This document shows, in pieces, positions 17,289 through 26,510 of a DNA stretch of 64,000 nucleotides. Location of the stretch: positions 682,001-746,000 of the forward strand of contig NZ_JAGILA010000001.1 in the NCBI RefSeq assembly GCF_017874595.1, written 5' to 3'. The notes beneath the pieces were generated by a model. That model was not told the DNA's origin. It saw nothing but the letters and a program-made list of their open reading frames with translations, and did no database searches. A program made the translations under genes and the position numbers. The DNA comes from Sinorhizobium kostiense (lineage in GTDB: Bacteria > Pseudomonadota > Alphaproteobacteria > Rhizobiales > Rhizobiaceae). The first letter of the stretch is position 1; each line of letters starts with the position of its first letter.

Positions 17289-18149
17289 TTAGGCAGCCTT
17301 GACCGAATTCTTCGCGGCATGGCGGGCGAAGTCTTCCGGCTTCGCGTCGAGCACGTTCTCCTTGATCCAGGCGGTGAAGCTTTCCCGATCGCGGGCTATC
17401 TCGTCCCAGCGGATGTAGAAGGCGTTGTTCCGCGCATAATAACCGTGCGCGTAGGAGGGGAAGGCGCCGCCCGGTACATGGGCTATCGCCGTCACCACCC
17501 AACTTGGCAGCACCACGGAATTTGGGGAGGGTGGGGCGAGTTCCTCGACGATCTCCTCGACGGTGACGATCGAGCGCTTGGCGGCCAGCACCGCCTCCTT
17601 CTGCACGCCGACGATGCCTTCGATCAGCACGTTGCCCTTACGATCGGCGCGCTGCGCATGAATGATCGTGACGTCTGGCCGGATCGCCGGCACGGCGGCG
17701 AGTGTCTCGCCGGTAAAGGGGCAGGTGACGCTTTTGATGTTCGGGTTCACCTTGGGCAGGTCGGCGCCGATATAGCCGCGCAGCATGGCAAAGGGCAGGT
17801 TTGCCGCGCCCGCTTCATAGGCGTTCGCCATTGCCGCATGTGAATGTTCCTCGATCTCAAGCGGCCGCGGCCACTGGTTCTCAACCGCGTCACGGAAGCG
17901 GTGAAGCGAGCCGACGCCGGGATTGCCGCCCCAGGAGAACTTCATGGCCCGGGCGGCGCCGACGCCGATCAGCTGGTCATAAAGGATGTCCGGCGTCATG
18001 CGGATGAGGAACAGGTCCTTCCTGCCCTGGCGGATGACCTCGTGGCCCGCCGCATAGGGAATCAGATGCGTGAAGCCTTCCATGGACACGGCGTCGCCGT
18101 CGCGGACATTGTCCGCCACGGCTTCGGCAAGCGGCTGGATGCGAGCCAT
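17289..18149 (-). CDS. pcaI: 3-oxoadipate CoA-transferase subunit A
   Basis: This 286-residue alpha subunit has VADNVRDGDAVSMEGFTHLI near the N-terminus, the Gly-rich CoA loop of the family, and GNVLIEGIVGVQKEAVLAA in the middle. Together with PcaJ it activates beta-ketoadipate using succinyl-CoA. Start 18149 follows TTGGAGGAG. First gene of pcaIJF, divergent from pcaR. Glutaconate and other CoA transferases share this fold, but pcaF and pcaR neighbours fix the assignment. Confidence 0.92.
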   Translation of the reverse strand: MARIQPLAEAVADNVRDGDAVSMEGFTHLIPYAAGHEVIRQGRKDLFLIRMTPDILYDQLIGVGAARAMKFSWGGNPGVGSLHRFRDAVENQWPRPLEIEEHSHAAMANAYEAGAANLPFAMLRGYIGADLPKVNPNIKSVTCPFTGETLAAVPAIRPDVTIIHAQRADRKGNVLIEGIVGVQKEAVLAAKRSIVTVEEIVEELAPPSPNSVVLPSWVVTAIAHVPGGAFPSYAHGYYARNNAFYIRWDEIARDRESFTAWIKENVLDAKPEDFARHAAKNSVKAA

Positions 18150-18250
18150 TATCTCCTCCAATGATTTGCCGGACTGTCGAGGGCAGGTGCCACCCGCGTC
18201 AGCGGCAACTGCCGGAAATAAGCGCCTGTTTCTTCCGCCGGTCAATTTCT

Positions 18251-18289
18251 TTTGTGCGCTATTTGACATTTGTTTGTATACCGCACAAA
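18251..18289. promoter_or_regulatory. Candidate PcaR operator in the pcaI-pcaR divergent region
   Basis: TTTGTGCG (18251-18258) and its exact complement CGCACAAA (18282-18289) are 23 bp apart and flank a TTGACA hexamer at 18263-18268. IclR-family regulators such as PcaR and PobR bind extended or repeated half sites of GTTCG/GCAC type, so this is a reasonable operator covering both divergent promoters. Confidence 0.5.
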
Positions 18290-18317
18290 GTCGGCAATGA
18301 AAGAGGAAGCGCGGACC

Positions 18318-19073
18318 ATGCGAGAAACGGATTTCGTCAGTGGATTTGCACGCGGCCTGAAGGTCATCGAGGCTTTTGGCGAGGCACGGCCGCGGCTATC
18401 GATCGCCGAAGCCGCCAAGATCACCGGGCTCGACCGCGCGACAGTGCGGCGTTCGCTGTTGACGCTGTCGGAGCTTGGCTACGCGGATTATGACGGCAAG
18501 TTCTTCACGCTAACGCCGAAAATTCTGCGGCTTGGCCATGCCTATCTCTCGGCGACACCCCTGTCGATGATCGTCCAGCCCCATCTCGACCAGCTCTCGG
18601 AGAAGGCCGGCCAGAGCGCCTCAGTCTCGGTGCTCGACGGCACCGAAGTGGTCTATGTGGCGCGCGCCTCGCAGCGGCGGGTGATGTCGATCAATCTGAT
18701 GCCGGGTTCCCGCCTTCCCGCCTATTGCGCCTCGATGGGTCGGGTGCTGCTCGCCGCGCTTCCCGAAACGCAAGCACGCGAAATTCTTTCCCGTACGGAG
18801 TTGAAGGCCAATACGCCGCGGACGAAGACCGATCCGGAGGAGCTGATGGCGGAGCTTCGCCGCGTCCGCGAAGAAGGCCATGCGGTGATAGATCAGGAAC
18901 TCGAACTTGGCCTATGCTCGATCGCGGTGCCGTTGATGAACGCCCGCGGCCAGGTGGTGGCGGCACTCAATATAGGCGCACCGGCCGCCCATGTCGCGGC
19001 ATTCGAACTGGTTGAACGATACCTGCCGTTGCTTCAGGAGACGCAAGCGGCACTGCGGCCGCTACTCCGATAG
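18318..19073 (+). CDS. pcaR: IclR family regulator of the beta-ketoadipate pathway
   Basis: This 251-residue protein has an N-terminal winged helix (residues 8-70; RLSIAEAAKITGLDRATVRR) and a C-terminal IclR effector domain with the hallmark residues around LPAYCASMGRVLLA and ELELGLCSIAVPL. PcaR proteins are activated by beta-ketoadipate and turn on pcaIJF. The gene is divergent from pcaIJF. Start 18318 (MRETDFVSGFARGLK) is chosen because GAGGAAG precedes it; ATG 18297 or TTG 18270 would add only unconserved residues. Confidence 0.88.
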   Translation: MRETDFVSGFARGLKVIEAFGEARPRLSIAEAAKITGLDRATVRRSLLTLSELGYADYDGKFFTLTPKILRLGHAYLSATPLSMIVQPHLDQLSEKAGQSASVSVLDGTEVVYVARASQRRVMSINLMPGSRLPAYCASMGRVLLAALPETQAREILSRTELKANTPRTKTDPEELMAELRRVREEGHAVIDQELELGLCSIAVPLMNARGQVVAALNIGAPAAHVAAFELVERYLPLLQETQAALRPLLR

Positions 19074-19143
19074 TGCGAAAGCTTTGATGGCGAGACGCCT
19101 GACGCTGGCACCGCCTGCCGGCGGTCCGAGCAAGTATCTGATG

Positions 19144-19824
19144 TCAAGATGCGACTTGGGCGGCTGCCGAAATCAATTCTTCGGGATTGAGCGCGCGGCA
19201 CATATTCCGGCCTTCCCCCTCCACTTCGGTGAAGCTCCAGCGCACCACACCGTCGCGGTCGAGGAGGAACTGACCGACAAGCTGCAAATGGCCGGGCACT
19301 CTCACCTGCTGATCGGCTTCCATGATCTCGTAGCCATCCTTCTCGTTGAGCAGGTCGCCCGCGGCGGCTGGATTCATCGGTTCAGGCAGTTCTCCCGGCT
19401 GCTCGACCCTCATTGTCATGACCATATCCATTCCGACTTTGCTTGGCCAATCGGTCTCATTCTCCGTTATTTCGAGGAGGGGCAGACCGAAGGCACGGTG
19501 CGAAACTCGCTCCGGATCGGATGCAGCAAGAAGACCGGATATCGGATGGTAGCGAAAATAAAGTCTCGCTCTTTCAACCGGGGTGTTTACCACCGCCAGA
19601 GAGTGGATGCCTTTTTCCCGGAGGGCCGGGTTCAGCTGTGCCATTGCAGCGACATGGCGTCTGCAGAACGGACACAGCAGGCCCCGAAACAGACCAATCA
19701 ACACGGGGCTACGGCCGCGAAACTCATCAAGTGCGATCGTCCCGTCACGTGAGACCGCGTCAAGCACGACGTTAGGGGGCCGGTCGCCGGGTTGTAACGG
19801 TTGGACAGCATAGCGCATAGACAT
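19144..19824 (-). CDS. Peroxiredoxin / thioredoxin-like AhpC-TSA family protein
   Basis: This 226-residue cytoplasmic protein has an N-terminal segment (PLQPGDRPPNVVLDAVSRDG) and a redox-active loop FRGLLCPFCRRHV with a CxxC pair near residues 54-57, as in AhpC/TSA-like proteins. It likely reduces peroxides or acts as a thiol-disulfide enzyme. The start at 19824 is chosen because CGAGGAGG lies just upstream; a much longer frame upstream has no family similarity. It is convergent with pcaR and stands alone. Confidence 0.82.
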   Translation of the reverse strand: MSMRYAVQPLQPGDRPPNVVLDAVSRDGTIALDEFRGRSPVLIGLFRGLLCPFCRRHVAAMAQLNPALREKGIHSLAVVNTPVERARLYFRYHPISGLLAASDPERVSHRAFGLPLLEITENETDWPSKVGMDMVMTMRVEQPGELPEPMNPAAAGDLLNEKDGYEIMEADQQVRVPGHLQLVGQFLLDRDGVVRWSFTEVEGEGRNMCRALNPEELISAAAQVAS

Positions 19825-20235
19825 ACCGACCTCCTCGCCGCAAGAACTATCAGCAAGGCAGCACGACAAGCATTTCGAGGTCGGCTCGCGCGAGGCGATG
19901 TCCTGCTGCAACGTCGGAACAACATGAGGATCCCGCCATGCTGGCGAGGTCGAAATCAAGCGTTGCAGACTTGGCCTCTGTTTGGCATACCGCCGGGTCC
20001 AAGCGCAGCATGGCCCCACATTGGCGCACGAGCAAGCGGTAAACGAGGAATCGTGCCGATGCACTAGCGTTCGTACCGTCAGAACCTTGGCAAGGCACGG
20101 CCATGAATTCACCAAAACTTCACGACAGAACGCATTGCTGGTTGTTCTTCGAAGATGGAACAAAGCCTGCAAGTCGCAAATCAGCCGGCGCTACCTCCTT
20201 ATCTTCAATGGCTTTTCACACGGGGATGACGAAGC
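19825..20235. other. Intergenic region between divergent peroxiredoxin and polysaccharide genes
   Basis: About 410 bp with no recognisable gene. Short open frames on both strands have no family motif. It must hold the promoters of the two divergent flanking genes; I could not pick out clear elements. Confidence 0.4.
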
Positions 20236-21579
20236 ATGAAAGTTGTAGTCGAAAACACCGTCTGCCTGAACACGGGCGATGCGGCGATCCTTCTCGCGAT
20301 CCGGCATATCCTGAAAACGATCCTCGGCGACAGTGCCGAATTTCTCGTGTTCGACAGCCAGCCGGAGATTGCGGCACGTCTGTATCCCAAGGAGGATTAT
20401 CCCGACATCGAACTTCGAAAGCTCCCGTCGGAATCGTTCTTCAAGTACAAATACGACGAAAACACCGTCAAGAACGCGCTGAAGCAGGTCTATAACCAGG
20501 CGGTGTTCCACGCTCTTCGCCACGTGGGCAGCGGCAATTATCTCGATCGGCGTTTCTTCAGCGACGACGATCGAAAGAGCCTGGCGCTCTACAGGGACGC
20601 CGACCTGGTGATCACCACCGGCGGTACCTACCTCGTCGAGAACTACTCGCTCGAGCGACGCATCAATGAGTTCAAGGTCGGCGAGATGCTCGGCAAGAGA
20701 CCGATCTTCTTCACCCAGTCGCTAGGTCCATTCGACAAGCCCTATAACCGCAGAATGCTGCAGCCGGTATTCGCGCGGAGCCCGCTGATCCTGCTGCGCG
20801 ATGAGCGCTCGCGCGAGCACATACTCGACCTCGTAGACAATCCCGAAAAGTGCCATGTCGTCGCCGATGCCGTCTTTGCGCTCGCCGATGTGGAGCGGGT
20901 CAAGGCACTCACGATCGTCGGGCGCCCGGCACCGACGGGCCGGGTCGGCATTTCGGTGCGGCACTGGCACTATGTGAAGGACGGCGAGGGCGGCATGGGT
21001 CGCTATATCGATTCCGTCCGCGAGATCGCGACGCGGCTCGTACGCGATCACGGCAAGCAGGTCACCTTCATCTCCACCTGCCAGGGCGTGCCGGAATATG
21101 CGCACGACGATTCGAAGACGGCAACGGTGATTGTTGAGGGGCTCGCGCCTGAGATCGCGAGCCACGTCACGGTCGACGCGTCCTTCCACACGCCGGAACA
21201 GTTGATGGCGGCGGTCAAGGAATTCGATTTCGTGGTGGCGACCCGCATGCACATGATGATCATGTCGCTTTGCGTCGGAACGCCGGTCTTGCCGATTGCC
21301 TACGAGTTCAAGACCAAGGAGCTTGCCAAGCGCATCGGCGTTTCCGACGTGCTGCTCGACATCGATGCGGTGACGCCGGACGAGGCATGCGGAAAGCTCG
21401 ACCGCTTCGTGGGCGCGCTGGATCACTATCGCGCCGTCAGCCTCGGGGCGGTGCTCGAGGAGCACGCCTCGGCCATGTCGGCGGCGGATCTCATCCGCCC
21501 GCTGCTCGACCGCTCAGCGCCGAAGGGCGCTCAGCCCCCGCTTGAGGACGTCGAGGAGGACCTGGCGCGGCTGGCGTAG
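20236..21579 (+). CDS. Polysaccharide pyruvyl transferase family protein
   Basis: This 447-residue protein begins ENTVCLNTGDAAILLAI, the N-terminal loop of the PS_pyruv_trans family, followed by ADLVITTGGTYLVENYSL, PIFFTQSLGPFD, GISVRHWHY and the C-terminal FDFVVATRMHMMIMSLCVG with the conserved Arg/His-containing motif. Members add ketal pyruvate from phosphoenolpyruvate to sugars of exopolysaccharides. The opposite-strand neighbours are a flippase and two glycosyltransferases, supporting surface-polysaccharide decoration. Its last 66 bp overlap the 3' end of the convergent flippase gene. No signal or membrane segment is seen, so it is cytoplasmic. Confidence 0.85.
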   Translation: MKVVVENTVCLNTGDAAILLAIRHILKTILGDSAEFLVFDSQPEIAARLYPKEDYPDIELRKLPSESFFKYKYDENTVKNALKQVYNQAVFHALRHVGSGNYLDRRFFSDDDRKSLALYRDADLVITTGGTYLVENYSLERRINEFKVGEMLGKRPIFFTQSLGPFDKPYNRRMLQPVFARSPLILLRDERSREHILDLVDNPEKCHVVADAVFALADVERVKALTIVGRPAPTGRVGISVRHWHYVKDGEGGMGRYIDSVREIATRLVRDHGKQVTFISTCQGVPEYAHDDSKTATVIVEGLAPEIASHVTVDASFHTPEQLMAAVKEFDFVVATRMHMMIMSLCVGTPVLPIAYEFKTKELAKRIGVSDVLLDIDAVTPDEACGKLDRFVGALDHYRAVSLGAVLEEHASAMSAADLIRPLLDRSAPKGAQPPLEDVEEDLARLA

Positions 21580-22977
21580 GGCGAACGCGAAGACAAGCGC
21601 CACAGCATAGTTGAGGCAGATGGCAGAGCCGAGCGCAAGCGTGTCGGAGGTTCCGGTCAGCGATTCCGGCAGCTGGCCGTAGCCGAGCCAGGCGACAAGC
21701 GCCGATCCAAGAAAGAGACCCTGCACCAGCAGGAAGTCGCCTGCCGACACCGGCCCGAGCCGCTGCAGGAGCCATGCCAGCACGGGAAGGCGCAGGATAT
21801 AGCCGCTCACCGCATAGGCGGCGGCGAGGCCGACGGCGCCCCATTGCAGGCCGACCATGAAGGCGACCACGGTCGTCAGCGACGAGTAGATGCCCCAGCG
21901 GAACATCGTCTTCGTCTCGCCTTGGCAGATGAAGATCCAGCCGGTGGTGCTCGAAACCGGCTGCATCAGGCTGGCGACCCCGAGCCAGGTGAAGATCGGC
22001 GCGACCGGCAGCCATTTTTCGCCGAAAAGGATGCTGACGGTCGGCGCGGCCGCCATGGTGAGCGCCGCGATGCCTGGCATCGTGATCATCGCGAGCAGCC
22101 AGTTGGTGCGCAGATAGATGTCGCGAAAGCGCGCCTTTTCCTCCTGGATGCGGCTCATCAGCGGGATCATCACGCGGGAAAGCGGCTGCGTGATGTTTTG
22201 CAACGGGAACAGCAAAAGTTTGTAGGCACGGTCGTAATAGCCGAGTTCGACCGGCCCTGAAAACTTGCCGATCAGGATGTTGTCGAGATTGCGGGAGAGG
22301 AAATTGACGAGATTGAAGCCCGTGAGATTGGCCCCGAAGGAGATGATGTCCCGGTCGACCCTGAACTCCGGTCGGCCGGGCATCCATCGTGTCGAAAGCC
22401 ACGCGGCGATCAGCGCGAGCGAGGCGGAAGCGGCGGGGCCGATCACCAACGACCAATAGCCCATGCCGAACCAGGCTGCCGTGGCGGTGACGAGAAGGCC
22501 CGCGAATGCCGCACAGACGTCGTTCAGCGCGAGTTGACCGAATTTCAGATGCCGGTTCATCAGCGCGAGCGGCAACGCCGCGAGGCTGCCGAGAAGCAGA
22601 GGCAGAGCCGCGGCGATGGCGATCGCCGTCATCCGCCGATCACCGTAAAAGGCAGCCACAGCCGGCGAGAGCGCGACGACGACGGCAGTGCAGACGAGGC
22701 CGACGAGGGTGCTGATCCAGAACACCTGGTTGAGTTGGCGCTCCGTAATCTCCTTGCGCTGGATGACGGCCTGCTGCAGCCCCAGATTCTGGAACAAACC
22801 GACGAAGGCGACGATCGGGCTGACGGAGGCGACGAGACCGAAATCCTCCGGTGCCAGCAGACGGGCGAGCACGACGACCGAGACGAACTGGATCGCCATG
22901 CGAACCGCTTGCGCGCCGCCGGTGACCAGCCCGCCGTGAAGCGCGAGACGGCCGAATTGCAGGTGTTCTTTGTTCAA
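21514..22977 (-). CDS. Polysaccharide flippase (Wzx/MOP superfamily)
   Basis: This 487-residue integral membrane protein has about 12-14 predicted helices and the N-terminal segment VSVVVLARLLAPEDFGLVAS typical of polysaccharide-transport (PST) flippases, and later FLSRNLDNILIGKFSGPVELGYY, a conserved cytoplasmic loop. It should move lipid-linked repeat units across the inner membrane. The start is TTG 22977, overlapping the upstream glycosyltransferase's TGA by four bases (TTGA); a longer frame upstream lies inside that gene. The product carried is unknown. Confidence 0.87.
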   Translation of the reverse strand: MNKEHLQFGRLALHGGLVTGGAQAVRMAIQFVSVVVLARLLAPEDFGLVASVSPIVAFVGLFQNLGLQQAVIQRKEITERQLNQVFWISTLVGLVCTAVVVALSPAVAAFYGDRRMTAIAIAAALPLLLGSLAALPLALMNRHLKFGQLALNDVCAAFAGLLVTATAAWFGMGYWSLVIGPAASASLALIAAWLSTRWMPGRPEFRVDRDIISFGANLTGFNLVNFLSRNLDNILIGKFSGPVELGYYDRAYKLLLFPLQNITQPLSRVMIPLMSRIQEEKARFRDIYLRTNWLLAMITMPGIAALTMAAAPTVSILFGEKWLPVAPIFTWLGVASLMQPVSSTTGWIFICQGETKTMFRWGIYSSLTTVVAFMVGLQWGAVGLAAAYAVSGYILRLPVLAWLLQRLGPVSAGDFLLVQGLFLGSALVAWLGYGQLPESLTGTSDTLALGSAICLNYAVALVFAFALRQPRQVLLDVLKRGLSALRR

Positions 22978-24155
22978 GCGGCTCGCCTCGCTTTGCCGAA
23001 CTGGCTGAGGATAGCGGCGAATTCGTCGTCGAGACGCTCCATGTCGAACTCCGTCTCGACTTTTTTCCTTGCCTCCCGACTGATCGCCTCGCAGCGCTCC
23101 GGATGCTCGGCGATGAAATGAAGGCGGTTCGCAAGCGTCTCGAAGTCCCGTTCGGGCGCCAGGAATCCCGTTTCCCCGTCGTCGATCAGTTCGGGAATGC
23201 CGGAGTGGTCGGAACTGACGACCGTCAACCCGGCGGCCATCGCTTCCATCAGCGCCACCGGAATGCCTTCGACATCGCCGTTCCTGGCGGTGACGCTCGG
23301 CAGGACGAAGGCGTGCGAACGCCGCAGCCATCCCTTGACCTCCTTGTGGGCGAGGCTGCCAAGGAAAGTGACCCGCCCGGCGATACCGAGCCCAGCTGCA
23401 AGCGTTTCGAGGCTCTTGCGCAATGGACCGTCGCCGATGATCGTATAGTGCCAGGCAAGCTCCGGCGCCCTCGCCGCCAGTTGGCCAAGCGCGCGAAGCG
23501 CGAACTCCACACCCTTCTTCTCGGCGAGCCGGCACACCGAGATCAATTGCAGCGCCGTGCCGCGCCAGGACTGCCAGCTGTAAGGAATCTTCTCGAGGTC
23601 GATACCCATGTGGTGCACCGCAACCTTCTCCTTGGGCGCCCCAGCCCCGACCAGGGTGCGACGGAAGAGATCGTTCACGGTCAGGTTCAGCGTGCCGTAC
23701 CGGAAGAGGTCGCGATAACGGCCGAGATCTCCCGCATGCATCGGGACGCCGACATCGTAGCCATGAAAGATGGTGACGATCGGGGGCTTCAGCCGCTTCC
23801 ATTTCTTCAGCCGGGCGGCGCGGGCGCCATTGTGGCCGAAATGGGCAACCACGACGTCGCAGCCATTCAGCCTTGCCACCGATGTGAGGTCGAGGGCGGT
23901 CGACAGCTTGTCGTGAAGCTTCGGCGGCAGGCGCCGCAAGGTGGGGCGAGCGCGCGCCGCCGCACCCCACCAGTCACGGGTTCGCTTGAGGAGCGTTGCG
24001 ACGGGCTCCTGGCCGCGATGGGCGGTATGATTGTCCGAAATGCCGTTGCAGACGACTTCGATCTCGAAGCCGCGGTTAAGAAGGCCGGCCATTTGGCCGA
24101 CGACGAAGGTCTCCGACAATTGCGGAAACTGCCCGACGACAAAACCGATGCGCAT
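22974..24155 (-). CDS. GT4-family glycosyltransferase
   Basis: This 393-residue cytoplasmic glycosyltransferase has a GT-B fold: N-terminal acceptor domain beginning MRIGFVVGQFPQLSETFVVG, and a C-terminal donor domain with YTIIGDGPLRKSLETLAAGL and the GT4 signature GIPVALMEAMAAGLTVVSSD with E-x7-E. The SETF motif near the N-terminus is seen in exopolysaccharide transferases such as those for colanic acid or amylovoran. It is 11 bp downstream of the next glycosyltransferase and overlaps the flippase start, forming a three-gene unit. Sugar specificity cannot be read from sequence. Confidence 0.87.
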   Translation of the reverse strand: MRIGFVVGQFPQLSETFVVGQMAGLLNRGFEIEVVCNGISDNHTAHRGQEPVATLLKRTRDWWGAAARARPTLRRLPPKLHDKLSTALDLTSVARLNGCDVVVAHFGHNGARAARLKKWKRLKPPIVTIFHGYDVGVPMHAGDLGRYRDLFRYGTLNLTVNDLFRRTLVGAGAPKEKVAVHHMGIDLEKIPYSWQSWRGTALQLISVCRLAEKKGVEFALRALGQLAARAPELAWHYTIIGDGPLRKSLETLAAGLGIAGRVTFLGSLAHKEVKGWLRRSHAFVLPSVTARNGDVEGIPVALMEAMAAGLTVVSSDHSGIPELIDDGETGFLAPERDFETLANRLHFIAEHPERCEAISREARKKVETEFDMERLDDEFAAILSQFGKARRAA

Positions 24156-24166
24156 GCCTGCTCGCC

Positions 24167-25252
24167 TCAGGACGCTTTGCGCTCAGTGGGGCGGCCTGCG
24201 GCGGCGCGCTCGAGAACCTCGAGAAAGGCCGCGAACTGCCGCTCCGGCTGCATCTGCGGGCGTTCGGAGAATCGCGTCGCGGCCGCCGACAACCGCTCAT
24301 ACTCGGGCCTGTCGCTCCAGAGGCGCCGGATGGCCCCCGTCCATTCGTCGATCGGCGCGTCATAGTCGAGCACGATGCCGCCTTCGCCGATCGCTTCGGG
24401 CAGTCCGCCGCGACGCGAGCCGACCACTGGAATGCCGCTGCAATGGGCTTCGGAGGCCACCCGGCCCCAGGCCTCTTCCCACTTGCTCGGCGCAAGCAGG
24501 ATCCGCGTGCGGCCGTAAACGGTCTTCATGTCGCTGGTGCGGCTTTCAAGCCGCACGTTCTTGAGAGGCGCGATGATCTTTTCGATCTCCGCGCGATGAT
24601 CATCGGCAAGCTTCCAGCTTTCGACGAAGAGGAAGGGGATGTCCGGGCAATGGGCGGCGATCTGCACCGCCAGCTCAAAGCCCTTCTCCTGGTAGGGATT
24701 GATGAATGTGACATACTGCCCGCTGGTTGCGGTCCTGTAGGTCGCGGGATTGATCGTCGGCGGGATGACGACCGAATCGATGCCGAACTTCTGCTTGTAG
24801 GTTCGGGCGGTGAATTCCGAATTGGCAATGTAGAGAGCGGCGGTCAGTTCGCGCAGGTCGCCGGCGAGCTCTTGAAACTCGACATTTCTCAGATAGACGA
24901 CCAGGGGTACCCCGTATGCCTCGAGCGCCTTGCCGATCGGCACGGACTTGTGGCACTGCACCACGGCAACGTCCGGCTGGAGCTTTTTGACGGCAACGCC
25001 CGCCGCTTCCCAGGGAAACCAGCCGCGAATGACCGGGTAGCCCGGAAAGTTGTCGATGACTCCGCGCTCGCCGGACAACTTGAGCTTGAATCGCGCCCTC
25101 AGGCCGAAAAGGCCGTCACCGAAGAGCGCGGCCAGGACCCCGGCCTCGTGACCGCGGTCGCGCAGTTGCTGGACAAGATGATGCGTGCTCGACTGAACGC
25201 CGCCGCTGAACTCGGGATAGTAGCCATTTCCGCCGGCAAACAGAACTTTCAT
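24167..25252 (-). CDS. GT4-like glycosyltransferase
   Basis: This 361-residue GT-B type transferase starts MKVLFAGGNGYYPEFSGGVQ, with the Gly-rich acceptor-side loop, and carries the donor-side features PSKWEEAWGRVASEAHCSG and PVVGSRRGGLPEAIG (E-x7-E region). It is the first gene of the flippase/glycosyltransferase unit on this strand. It probably adds a sugar to the lipid-linked repeat unit decorated by the pyruvyl transferase. No polymerase, chain-length regulator or priming transferase is seen nearby, so it must work with genes elsewhere. Confidence 0.83.
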   Translation of the reverse strand: MKVLFAGGNGYYPEFSGGVQSSTHHLVQQLRDRGHEAGVLAALFGDGLFGLRARFKLKLSGERGVIDNFPGYPVIRGWFPWEAAGVAVKKLQPDVAVVQCHKSVPIGKALEAYGVPLVVYLRNVEFQELAGDLRELTAALYIANSEFTARTYKQKFGIDSVVIPPTINPATYRTATSGQYVTFINPYQEKGFELAVQIAAHCPDIPFLFVESWKLADDHRAEIEKIIAPLKNVRLESRTSDMKTVYGRTRILLAPSKWEEAWGRVASEAHCSGIPVVGSRRGGLPEAIGEGGIVLDYDAPIDEWTGAIRRLWSDRPEYERLSAAATRFSERPQMQPERQFAAFLEVLERAAAGRPTERKAS

Positions 25253-25649
25253 ACAGTTATTTCCCCTTCATAGAGACACCTTGCCGTGCTCGCTTGTGCC
25301 CTCCCGATAAGCGAAGCGACATGCACAAACGGCACAATGACGGCAATTGTTGGGTCGCTCAAAGAGGAAGGGGTGCAACTTGCGATTTTCTGGCCTGCAA
25401 TTGGCCGACTGGCCTGAAGCTCGGCGGAATCATCCGGCCGCATGTGCGCGATCCTCCAGTTAGGGGGTGAACATACGAAACAGAGGTGCCGCATTGCTGC
25501 GCATCGGCAGAGTGTCACGGCGGGGCTATATCGTCAATCGACCTCGCCCGTTCGGGTTAGCCCGAAAGGGTTACCGTGTAGCCAAGCATTGGCGCGAAAG
25601 TGCCGGCTGCTTCTGACCAAGCATCCGGCCGGTTCGCGGCTCGTTGCCC
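25253..25649. other. Intergenic region upstream of the glycosyltransferase unit
   Basis: About 400 bp with no gene-like frame. It holds the promoter for the minus-strand glycosyltransferase unit and, near 25551-25566, a short 6-bp stem (TTCGGG/CCCGAA) of unclear role that lies beyond the ferritin-like gene's stop and could be part of its terminator. Confidence 0.35.
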
Positions 25650-26510
25650 TCACGTGCTCTTGATCGCGCCGTTCATGCCCTCTGGATAGAAGCCGCCACT
25701 AGAAGTGCCGTCCTTGTCGCTCAGGTAAACTATTCGAAGCACTTCCTGCGGCGTGCGGCTGAACGCCATCGCATCTTGAGTGGAGGGAACGAAGTTTGCC
25801 TTTCCTTCTACCTGGATGCCCTGATCCTTGTCTTCCGAACCGTCCACCTTATCGCGAGCGTCTGAGATCGCGTTGGCTGCCTCCCAGGCTTTCTCGCCCA
25901 TCCTGTAGAGCTGCGATCGTGCCATGCCCATATGATAGGCCTCGACTGCGAGGATGCCGGCTGCCGCCTCCAGGTGTTTTTTCTCTTTGATGAGCGGCGC
26001 CGCGCCAGCATAGGCCGTGACGCCGACGTCTTCGAAGAGCATTCCTCCGAGAAGGAAGGTCATGTCGTTTGCGAAGGGATCGAAGTCACTGCCGAGACCG
26101 GCCGCTTCGGCCGCACCCTTGAAGCCGGCCTCAAAATCGATGGCGGGGCGGCTCACCGCCTTTTCGCCAAGCGTCTTTCGATAGAAGCGGACATGCGCCA
26201 GCTCATTTTGCGCCAGCTCTTCTCCGAACTGGCGAATGTACTTGAATTCGAAGTTGACCTCGTGACCACCCTTGACCTCTCCGGCCTTGGATCCGATGTC
26301 CTCCTCGGCTATGCCTCTGCCGGTGGTGCCGCGCAGATAGTATTCCGCCTCCATGTATTCCAAGTTCAGAGCGAAATTGAAAATGTCTTCGTCGGATAGG
26401 TCCGACTGAGCTCTTGCCGGCGACGCGCCCAAGATGCCGGCCGCGGAACCGAACGCTGTCCCAAGCCCAAGCAGCAGCGTGTGTCGGCGTGATAAGATTA
26501 GTCCTGCCAT
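25650..26510 (-). CDS. Exported ferritin-like domain protein
   Basis: This 286-residue protein carries a twin-arginine-type signal (SRRHTLLLGLGTAFG, cleavage near ARAQ) and a ferritin-like (Ferritin_2/DUF-type) four-helix domain: DIFNFALNLEYMEAEYYLRG supplies Glu residues, ELAQNELAHVRFYRKTLG an E-x2-H pair and ILAVEAYHMGMARS another Glu/His pair. Such proteins occur in envelopes and stress responses; metal binding is likely but the reaction is unknown. Start 26510 follows GGAGG; an upstream in-frame ATG at 26618 would disrupt the signal. It stands alone. Confidence 0.82.
   Translation of the reverse strand: MAGLILSRRHTLLLGLGTAFGSAAGILGASPARAQSDLSDEDIFNFALNLEYMEAEYYLRGTTGRGIAEEDIGSKAGEVKGGHEVNFEFKYIRQFGEELAQNELAHVRFYRKTLGEKAVSRPAIDFEAGFKGAAEAAGLGSDFDPFANDMTFLLGGMLFEDVGVTAYAGAAPLIKEKKHLEAAAGILAVEAYHMGMARSQLYRMGEKAWEAANAISDARDKVDGSEDKDQGIQVEGKANFVPSTQDAMAFSRTPQEVLRIVYLSDKDGTSSGGFYPEGMNGAIKST

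Noticed and set aside
15420..17302. Long plus-strand frames opposite pcaF and pcaJ
   Set aside because: Shadows of the thiolase and CoA-transferase genes, which have all catalytic residues.
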